A DNA stretch of 8,359 nucleotides from Actinomycetes bacterium (GTDB lineage Bacteria; Actinomycetota; Acidimicrobiia; Acidimicrobiales; CADCSY01): assembly GCA_025464025.1 (NCBI GenBank), contig JAODBP010000112.1, positions 1-8,359 of the forward strand, read 5' to 3'. This document shows positions 1 through 4,118 of the stretch, piece by piece. A program made the position numbers and the translations under genes. The notes under the pieces are model-generated. The model was not told the origin of the DNA, made no database searches, and saw only the letters and a list, made by a program, of their open reading frames with translations. Numbering within the stretch: position 1 is the first letter of the stretch; each line of letters starts with the position of its first letter.

Positions 1-778
1 CGAGGGCGAGTCCCGCCCCTCCGGCCCGCGGGGCCTCGGGGGCGAGCAGGTCGAGGGCCGCCAGGCCGTGCGGGAGCTGCTGCTCGGCGGTCGCCGGAAG
101 GTGCGCGACCTCTGGCTGGTCGAGGACGTCGACGACGCCCCGATCATCGGCGACATCCTCGAGCTGGCCGACGAGATGAAGCTGAAGCTCCGGCGGGTGA
201 CCCGCAACCAGCTCGACGCCGAGGCCCGGTCCGAGGCGCCCCAGGGCGTCCTGGCCCACGCCGCGCCGCTGCCCGAGGCCGACCTCGACGCCCTGTGCCG
301 TCGGGGCCACGACGGCCGGCCGCCGTTCCTCCTCGCCCTCGACGGGATCACCGACCCCCAGAACGTCGGTGCCCTGCTCCGCACGGCCGAGTGCGCCGGC
401 GTCTCCGGCGTGCTGCTGCCCCGGCACCGGGCCGCCCACGTGACCCCGACCGTGGCCAAGGCGGCGGCCGGGGCCGTCGAGCACCTCGACATCGCCCTGG
501 TGAGCGGGCTGCCGGCCGCCCTGACCCGGGCCAAGGAGCTCGGCGTCTGGAGCGTCGGGCTCGACGGCGCCGGCGACAGCAGCCTGTTCGACCTGAACAT
601 CGCCACCGAGCCGATCGTCCTGGTGCTCGGGGCCGAGGGGAGCGGGCTGGGCCGGCTCACCCGCGAGCGGTGCGACGTGGTGGCGGCGATCCCGCTCGCC
701 GGGGCGCTGGGCTCGCTCAACGTGAGTGCCGCCGGTGCCCTCGCCTGCTTCGAGGTGGCTCGTCGACGCCTGGCCTGA
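1..778 (+). CDS. rlmB: 23S rRNA (guanosine-2'-O-)-methyltransferase RlmB, 5' end cut by window
   Basis: This is a SpoU/TrmH-class methyltransferase that transfers a methyl group from S-adenosylmethionine to a ribose 2'-OH; the RlmB branch acts on a guanosine in domain V of 23S rRNA. The frame is open from base 2. The N-terminal L30e-like substrate-binding domain begins with VEGRQAVREL (about 50-80), so the GTG at 68 lies inside a conserved motif and the true start is upstream of the window. The SPOUT domain shows all three motifs: motif 1 DPQNVGALLRTAE (about 354-392), motif 2 LGAEGSGL (about 625-650), and motif 3 IPLAG followed by SLNVSAAGALACFE (about 689-760). The catalytic Arg of motif 1 and the Asn of motif 3 are present. 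The gene ends TGA at 776-778 inside a small inverted repeat. The exact target nucleotide is family knowledge; a tRNA-directed paralogue is possible but less likely given the N-terminal domain. Confidence 0.9.
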   Translation, partial: EGESRPSGPRGLGGEQVEGRQAVRELLLGGRRKVRDLWLVEDVDDAPIIGDILELADEMKLKLRRVTRNQLDAEARSEAPQGVLAHAAPLPEADLDALCRRGHDGRPPFLLALDGITDPQNVGALLRTAECAGVSGVLLPRHRAAHVTPTVAKAAAGAVEHLDIALVSGLPAALTRAKELGVWSVGLDGAGDSSLFDLNIATEPIVLVLGAEGSGLGRLTRERCDVVAAIPLAGALGSLNVSAAGALACFEVARRRLA

Positions 779-785
779 CGGCCAG
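770..785 (+). terminator. GC-rich hairpin across the rlmB stop codon, possible weak terminator
   Basis: The perfect inverted repeat CTGGCC-TGAC-GGCCAG has a 6-bp stem, and its 4-base loop contains the rlmB stop codon. No T-run follows, so it is not a standard intrinsic terminator. High-GC actinobacteria often have hairpins without a U-tract at gene ends, so partial termination or 3'-end protection is possible. It could also be chance in GC-rich DNA. Confidence 0.3.
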
Positions 786-835
786 CAACACGGCGAAACC
801 GGCAGATCCGGAGCAAGACACCCGGGATGTTCACC

Positions 836-843
836 TGACTAGT
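836..843. promoter_or_regulatory. upstream copy of the TGACTAGT box
   Basis: TGACTAGT with palindromic core ACTAGT lies about 20 bases upstream of the -35 hexamer. It is identical over eight bases to the left part of the palindrome at 894-905; the two centres are 59 bases apart. CTAG is otherwise scarce in this window, so repeats of this word around one promoter suggest a protein-binding site. The binding protein is unknown. Confidence 0.4.
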
Positions 844-863
844 TCTTTTTCACCAGGGAAGCA

Positions 864-892
864 TTGACACGGAGCGTAGGCATGGATAGAAC
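864..892 (+). promoter_or_regulatory. sigma-70-type promoter of the sigH-like gene
   Basis: A perfect -35 hexamer TTGACA (864-869) is followed after exactly 17 bases by TAGAAC (887-892), which matches the TATAAT consensus at four of six positions. The stretch around it is clearly less GC-rich than the flanking genes. A start of transcription near 899 would give a leader of about 45 bases before the ATG at 944. This suggests that the sigma factor is transcribed by the housekeeping RNA polymerase holoenzyme, independently of rlmB. I looked for a Spo0H-type promoter (AGGAATT-like -35, GAAT-like -10) and saw no convincing one. Confidence 0.65.
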
Positions 893-893
893 G

Positions 894-914
894 GTGACTA
901 GTCACTCCTAGTCA
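894..914. promoter_or_regulatory. palindromic operator candidate over the predicted transcription start
   Basis: GTGACTAGTCAC (894-905) is a perfect 12-bp palindrome that begins one base after the predicted -10 hexamer and covers the expected start of transcription. A half-copy, CTAGTCA (908-914), follows with its CTAG centre 10 bases downstream, about one helical turn. The position is typical of a repressor operator. Autoregulation by a dimeric regulator is an inference; I do not recognise the motif as belonging to a known regulator. Confidence 0.5.
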
Positions 915-932
915 TCGATTCCACCACCTCCC

Positions 933-937
933 AGGAG
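933..937 (+). promoter_or_regulatory. Shine-Dalgarno of the sigH-like gene
   Basis: AGGAG lies six bases before the ATG at 944 and fixes that codon as the start. It is one of the clearest ribosome-binding sites in the window; most other genes here have weak sites or none. Confidence 0.75.
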
Positions 938-943
938 CGCCCG

Positions 944-1603
944 ATGTCCCTCCGCTTCGCTTCCCCCCTGCAGGATCGTGAGGACGACGAGCTCGCCGTC
1001 CTGGCCCAGGGCGGTGATCGGCAGGCCCAGCAGGTCCTGATCGAGCGCTACCGGCGCTTCGCTCGGGCCAAGGGCCGGGGGTACTTCCTCGTCGGCGGCG
1101 ACAGCGACGACATCGAGCAGGAGGCGCTGATCGGCCTGTACAAGGCCATCCGTGACTACCAGGTCGACCGCAACGCCTCGTTCCGTGCGTTCGCCGAGCT
1201 CTGCATCACCCGGCAGATCATCACCGCCATCAAGACGGCGACCCGGCAGAAGCACCAGGCGCTCAACCAGTACGTGTCGATCTCCGGCGTGCGGGGCGGC
1301 GACGATCCGGGCGAGCGCACCGTCGAGGAGCTGCTCGACGACCACAACGTCGCCGACCCGGCCGACCACGTGGTCTCCGGCGAGCGCATGGACTCCATGC
1401 GCACGGCCATGGCCGAGATGCTCTCCGGGCTCGAGGTCGACGTCCTGCGGCTCTACGTCTCGGGCAAGACCTACCAGGAGATCGGCGAGGAGCTCGGGCG
1501 CCACGTGAAGTCGATCGACAACGCCCTCCAGCGCATCAAGCGCAAGGTCGACGTGCACCTCATCGAGGAGGCCGCCTCCGACCGGGCGGCGATGGCGCTC
1601 TGA
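944..1603 (+). CDS. sigH: RNA polymerase sigma factor of the SigH (Spo0H) type
   Basis: This is a 219-residue group 3-like sigma-70 factor that would bind core RNA polymerase and direct it to alternative promoters. Region 2 spans about residues 28-105; the stretch CITRQIITAIKTATRQKH (87-104) is, as I recall it, identical to Bacillus subtilis SigH, and the preceding ARAKGRGYFLVGGDSDDIEQE is nearly so. Region 4 (about 158-206) carries the helix-turn-helix in TYQEIGEELGRHVKSIDNALQR, again very close to SigH. The linker between them (about 110-150) is acidic and variable, and there is no region 1.1. The ATG at 944 has a good AGGAG site. In B. subtilis sigH also lies just downstream of rlmB, so the neighbourhood supports the assignment. 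No anti-sigma gene is adjacent. SigH drives entry into sporulation and stationary-phase genes in Bacillus; the role here is unknown and should not be assumed to be sporulation. Confidence 0.87.
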   Translation: MSLRFASPLQDREDDELAVLAQGGDRQAQQVLIERYRRFARAKGRGYFLVGGDSDDIEQEALIGLYKAIRDYQVDRNASFRAFAELCITRQIITAIKTATRQKHQALNQYVSISGVRGGDDPGERTVEELLDDHNVADPADHVVSGERMDSMRTAMAEMLSGLEVDVLRLYVSGKTYQEIGEELGRHVKSIDNALQRIKRKVDVHLIEEAASDRAAMAL

Positions 1604-1604
1604 T

Positions 1605-1621
1605 CCAGGGCTCTAGCCTGG
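1605..1621 (+). other. small hairpin between the sigma factor gene and tRNA-Thr
   Basis: The stretch can fold as CCAGG-(G)-C / TCTA loop / GCCTGG, a stem of six pairs with one bulged G. It fills most of the 26-base gap between the sigH stop and the tRNA. There is no T-run. It may be a processing or weak termination signal separating mRNA from tRNA, or chance. Confidence 0.25.
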
Positions 1622-1629
1622 CCCGGCAC

Positions 1630-1702
1630 GCCGGGTTAGCTCAGTTGGTAGAGCACCGCTCTTGTAAAGCGGATGTCGTCGGTTCGATCCCGACACCCGG
1701 CT
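1630..1702 (+). tRNA. tRNA-Thr, anticodon TGT
   Basis: A complete cloverleaf can be drawn. The acceptor stem is GCCGGGT (1630-1636) with ACCCGGC (1695-1701), all seven pairs perfect. The D-arm is GCTC/GAGC with the AGTTGGTA loop, and the anticodon stem is CCGCT/AGCGG with loop CTTGTAA. The T-arm is GTCGG/CCGAC with TTCGATC. The anticodon TGT (1663-1665) reads ACA and other threonine codons. The discriminator base is T and CCA is not encoded, as expected for an actinobacterium. It starts 26 bases after the sigma factor stop, so read-through from that transcript is likely unless a promoter is hidden in the sigma gene. Confidence 0.96.
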
Positions 1703-1706
1703 CTCG

Positions 1707-1719
1707 TCGGGCGCCCCGA
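1707..1719 (+). terminator. short GC hairpin after tRNA-Thr, weak terminator candidate
   Basis: TCGGG-CGC-CCCGA can form five pairs with a 3-base loop starting five bases after the tRNA. It has no T-run. Low support: such hairpins are common by chance at this GC content, though this is the only candidate terminator behind the tRNA. Confidence 0.2.
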
Positions 1720-1744
1720 GGGTCCGTGCATCGCGAGGCCTCCC

Positions 1745-1759
1745 GGGTCAGACTGACCC
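1745..1759. promoter_or_regulatory. inverted repeat directly before the DUF3263 start
   Basis: GGGTCAG-A-CTGACCC is a perfect inverted repeat with 7-base arms around one base. It ends two bases before the ATG at 1762, where a ribosome-binding site would normally be, and no Shine-Dalgarno is visible there. It may be an operator, or an RNA hairpin (GGGTC/GACCC with loop AGACT) that affects translation of the following gene pair. Function is inferred from symmetry and position only. Confidence 0.35.
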
Positions 1760-1761
1760 CG

Positions 1762-2022
1762 ATGGAGCTCTCCGAGCGTGACCGGGCGATCCTCGACTTC
1801 GAGCGCTCGTGGTGGCAGCAGGACGGGGCGAAGGAGCCCGCGATCCGGGCTCAGCTCGGCCTCTCCGGCACCCGCTACTACGAGCTCCTCCAGCAGCTGT
1901 GCGACTCGCCGGCCGCCCGGGCCTACGATCCTCTCGTGATCCACCGCCTCCGCCGTCTCCGTGACCGCCGCCGGCGGGCCCGCTTCGAGGGTCCCTCCGC
2001 CGGCCGGCCGCCGGCCAGGTGA
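1762..2022 (+). CDS. DUF3263 family protein, small helix-turn-helix-like
   Basis: This 86-residue protein matches the actinobacterial DUF3263 family as I recall it from mycobacterial Rv0430. Conserved features are the opening LSERDRAILDFERSWW (3-18), the segment KEPAIRAQLGLSGTRYYELL (24-43), which looks like a helix-turn-helix, and the basic tail VIHRLRRLRDRRRRAR (59-74). The function of the family is not established; DNA binding is an inference from the fold-like pattern and basic tail. The ATG at 1762 was chosen because family members begin close to this motif; the frame runs further upstream but passes through the tRNA, and a GTG at 1726 is the only plausible alternative. Its TGA overlaps the GTG of the next gene, so the two are probably translated together. 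Confidence 0.8.
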   Translation: MELSERDRAILDFERSWWQQDGAKEPAIRAQLGLSGTRYYELLQQLCDSPAARAYDPLVIHRLRRLRDRRRRARFEGPSAGRPPAR

Positions 2023-2561
2023 GCCGGGGCCAGCACGCCGCCGACGACGGCTCGTTCCAGCGGTCGGCCGGTGGCGCCATGGCGCGAGGGATCGCGCTCA
2101 TCGTCGCGGCCGTGATCCTCGGCGTCGTCCTGCTCAACGCCACCGACAGCCCCGAGCCGTTCGTCCCCAAGGTGACGGCGGCCGACGGGAGCACCACCAC
2201 CTCCACCACCGAGGCGACCGGCAGCACCACCGCCACCACGCCGACCACGGCGGCGGCCAAGGCCCACAAGCCCGGTGAGGTCAAGGTGCTCGTGGTCAAC
2301 GGCTCCGGCGTCACCGGTGCCGCCGGCCGGGTGGCCACCACGCTCGCCAGCGAGGGCTACACCCTGAAGCCGTCCGGCAACGTGAAGACGGCCGCGGCGT
2401 CGAACGTCTACTTCCAGCCCGGCTACGAGGCCGACGCCCGGGCCATCGCCGCCAAGTTGACGCCGGCCCCGGGCGTGCTGCCCATGCCCGACCCGGCTCC
2501 GGTGAAGGACCTCCTCGGCGCCAACGTCCTCGTGGTCGTGGCCGCCGACCTGGCCAAGTAG
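2019..2561 (+). CDS. membrane-anchored LytR_C-domain protein (VirR/Rv0431-like arrangement)
   Basis: The 180-residue protein has a short cytoplasmic N-terminus, one membrane helix (about 24-40, IALIVAAVILGVVLLNA), a Thr/Ala-rich linker (about 54-84) and a C-terminal LytR_C domain (about 87-178) beginning VKVLVVNGSGVTGAAGRVA. LytR_C domains occur at the end of LytR-CpsA-Psr cell-wall ligases and as stand-alone anchored proteins; the LCP catalytic domain is absent here. In Mycobacterium tuberculosis, Rv0430 (DUF3263) and Rv0431 (VirR, linked to vesicle release and wall assembly) show the same order, which supports a cell-envelope role outside the membrane. The GTG start overlaps the upstream stop as GTGA; an in-frame ATG at 2079 just before the membrane helix is a possible alternative start. 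It ends two bases from the convergent lipoprotein gene. Confidence 0.8.
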   Translation: MSRGQHAADDGSFQRSAGGAMARGIALIVAAVILGVVLLNATDSPEPFVPKVTAADGSTTTSTTEATGSTTATTPTTAAAKAHKPGEVKVLVVNGSGVTGAAGRVATTLASEGYTLKPSGNVKTAAASNVYFQPGYEADARAIAAKLTPAPGVLPMPDPAPVKDLLGANVLVVVAADLAK

Positions 2562-2563
2562 GG

Positions 2564-3349
2564 CTACAACCGCCGGGTGCTCGACGTCACCCGGACATCG
2601 AGCGTGCCCGGCACCGGCGTGGCGATCGTGCCGGCCGGGGGCTGGACCTGGATGTCGAAGTGCCCCGTCGTGGTCGTCCGGGCCCGCCGCACGGCGCCGT
2701 CGTCGAGGTCGTAGGTGGCCTGTTGGTCGATGCGCTGGTCGCCGTCGAGCACCAGCAGGCCGCCGGACGCCGCCGCCGTGGCCCGGAGGGGGAGGTGGGC
2801 GGTGGAGCGGAGGCGGGCGACCTTCTCGTCGCCGGCCAGGCCGAGCTCGGCGAGGCGGCCGTCGACCCGGAGGCGGGACGACACCTCGGCCCCGGGAACG
2901 TCGACGGTGCGCGACACGTGCCACCGGTCGCCGGGCGCCAGGCGCCGACCGGCCGGAGGCCCGGTGGCGCCCGGGAAGATCTCGGGCACGCCCAGGGCAC
3001 CGACGATCTCGGCCGACGCGCCCTCGGCCGACTCGATCGACTGGAGCTGGGCCGACCGGTCGAACCGGACCACGAAGGCCTGGGCCGCGCTGCCCGGCTG
3101 GCCGACGCGCACCCGGACGCGCACCCCGTCGGGCCCGGCGTCGAGCACGGTGTGCTCGGCCACCAGGTGGACCTCCTCGACCTTGCGGTGGGGGGCGCTG
3201 CCCTCGAGCGTGGTGGTGCTCGTGGCCCGCACGTCGATCACGTAGCGGTACGTCGTCCCGACCGCCGGGTGGAACGACACGGCCACGGTGTCGGGCCGGC
3301 ACCCGGCCAGGACGCCGAGCACGAGCGCGCAGGCCGCCAGTCGTCGCAC
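2564..3349 (-). CDS. predicted lipoprotein of unknown function
   Basis: The 261-residue product has a clear lipoprotein signal: positive residues RR at 2-3, a hydrophobic stretch, and lipobox LAGC with the lipidated Cys at 17. The mature part is rich in alternating hydrophobic and polar segments suggesting beta structure, with pairs such as TTYRYVIDV, VRVRVRVG and TYDLDDGAVRRARTTTTGHFDI, a pattern seen in extracytoplasmic beta-sandwich lipoproteins such as DUF6263-type proteins. I cannot assign it firmly to a family. It has no visible catalytic motif and only two cysteines, both in the signal peptide region. The start is a GTG at 3349-3347 with no good Shine-Dalgarno. It is transcribed away from otsB, 22 bases apart, and runs into the LytR_C gene tail to tail. 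Possible roles are ligand binding or envelope scaffolding. Confidence 0.7.
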   Translation of the reverse strand: MRRLAACALVLGVLAGCRPDTVAVSFHPAVGTTYRYVIDVRATSTTTLEGSAPHRKVEEVHLVAEHTVLDAGPDGVRVRVRVGQPGSAAQAFVVRFDRSAQLQSIESAEGASAEIVGALGVPEIFPGATGPPAGRRLAPGDRWHVSRTVDVPGAEVSSRLRVDGRLAELGLAGDEKVARLRSTAHLPLRATAAASGGLLVLDGDQRIDQQATYDLDDGAVRRARTTTTGHFDIQVQPPAGTIATPVPGTLDVRVTSSTRRL

Positions 3350-3354
3350 GGACC

Positions 3355-3366
3355 GACGGTACCGTC
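3355..3366. promoter_or_regulatory. 12-bp palindrome between divergent lipoprotein and otsB genes
   Basis: GACGGTACCGTC is a perfect palindrome occupying the middle of the 22-base gap between two divergent start codons. It is well placed to bind a dimeric regulator affecting both genes or to mark a shared promoter zone. No -10/-35 pairs are evident inside the gap, so promoters would have to lie within the opposing coding regions. Confidence 0.35.
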
Positions 3367-3371
3367 AGGGC

Positions 3372-4118
3372 GTGTCGGGTGATCCGTTCGAGCCGTTCCG
3401 GGCCGAGCCGTCGCGGGCGGCGATCCTCACCGACTTCGACGGGACCCTGGCCCCGATCGTCGACGACCCGGCGATCGCCGCGCCGCTGCCCGGTGCCGTC
3501 GACGTGCTCCACCGGCTGGCCGCTCGCTACGGGCTGGTCGGCGTGGTCTCGGGTCGTCCGGTCTCCTACCTCGCCGGCCACGTGGGCGAGGGTGTCTGGC
3601 TCTCCGGCCTCTACGGGCTCGAGCGGATCGAGGGCGGCCGCCGGCTCGAGGCGCCCGAGGCGGGCTCGTGGCGCCCGGTCGTGGCCGAGGCGGTCGAGCG
3701 GGCCGAGGCGGCGTTCGGCGCGGCCGTGGAGCCCAAGGGCCTGTCGCTCACCATCCACTTCCGCACCCGGCCCGAGCTCGGCCCGGCGGTTCGGGTCTGG
3801 GCCGACGGCGAGGCCGCTCGCACCGGGCTGGTGGTCCGCTCGGCCAAGGCGTCGCTCGAGCTGCACCCGCCGGTGAAGGCCGACAAGGGCACGGTGGTCG
3901 AGGCGGCCGCCGCCGGCATGGATGCGGTGTGCTTCCTCGGTGACGACGTCGGCGACCTGCCGGCCTACGACGCGCTCGACCGGCTGCGCCAGGCCGGGGT
4001 GCACACGGTGAAGGTGGGGGTCTCGACCCTGGAAGCGCCGGCTGAGCTGCTCGAGCGGGCCGACGTGGTGGTCGACGGCCCGCCCGGCGCCCTCGCCCTG
4101 CTCGAGTCGCTGCTCTAG
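3372..4118 (+). CDS. otsB: trehalose-6-phosphate phosphatase
   Basis: The 248-residue HAD-superfamily phosphatase would remove phosphate from trehalose 6-phosphate, the second step of the OtsA-OtsB trehalose pathway in the cytoplasm. HAD motif I is DFDGTLAPI (about 20-28), with both catalytic Asp. Motif II is in VGVVSGRPVSYLAG (about 56-69), the motif III Lys lies in PVKADKGTVVEA (about 167-178), and motif IV is FLGDDVGDLPAYDAL (about 188-202). Most OtsB proteins have GDDxTDE at motif IV; here it is GDDVGDL, but the metal-binding acids are kept. The GTG at 3372 is chosen because the first motif follows at the usual distance; the frame is open further upstream but overlaps the divergent gene. 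The stop TAG overlaps the stop of otsA on the other strand. The partner otsA makes the pathway assignment firm. Confidence 0.87.
   Translation: MSGDPFEPFRAEPSRAAILTDFDGTLAPIVDDPAIAAPLPGAVDVLHRLAARYGLVGVVSGRPVSYLAGHVGEGVWLSGLYGLERIEGGRRLEAPEAGSWRPVVAEAVERAEAAFGAAVEPKGLSLTIHFRTRPELGPAVRVWADGEAARTGLVVRSAKASLELHPPVKADKGTVVEAAAAGMDAVCFLGDDVGDLPAYDALDRLRQAGVHTVKVGVSTLEAPAELLERADVVVDGPPGALALLESLL

Noticed and set aside
841..855. T-rich run (TTCTTTTT) as an intrinsic terminator of rlmB
   Set aside because: No stable hairpin lies directly before it; the only good stem (770-785) is about 60 bases upstream. It is better seen as part of the AT-richer promoter zone.
908..1558. 216-codon minus-strand frame opposite the sigma factor
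   Set aside because: The plus-strand protein has conserved sigma regions; the antisense frame has only Asp/Leu/Val-rich low complexity.
1645..1761. Upstream extension of the DUF3263 frame
   Set aside because: The extension translates part of the tRNA gene; family members start near the ATG at 1762.
2190..2250. Repetitive ACC/CCACCA-like triplets as a DNA repeat
   Set aside because: They are Thr codons of the extracytoplasmic linker of the LytR_C protein, a low-complexity coding stretch rather than a repeat element.
3288..3371. Upstream extension of otsB to 3288
   Set aside because: It would overlap the signal peptide region of the divergent lipoprotein, and the extra residues have no counterpart in the family.
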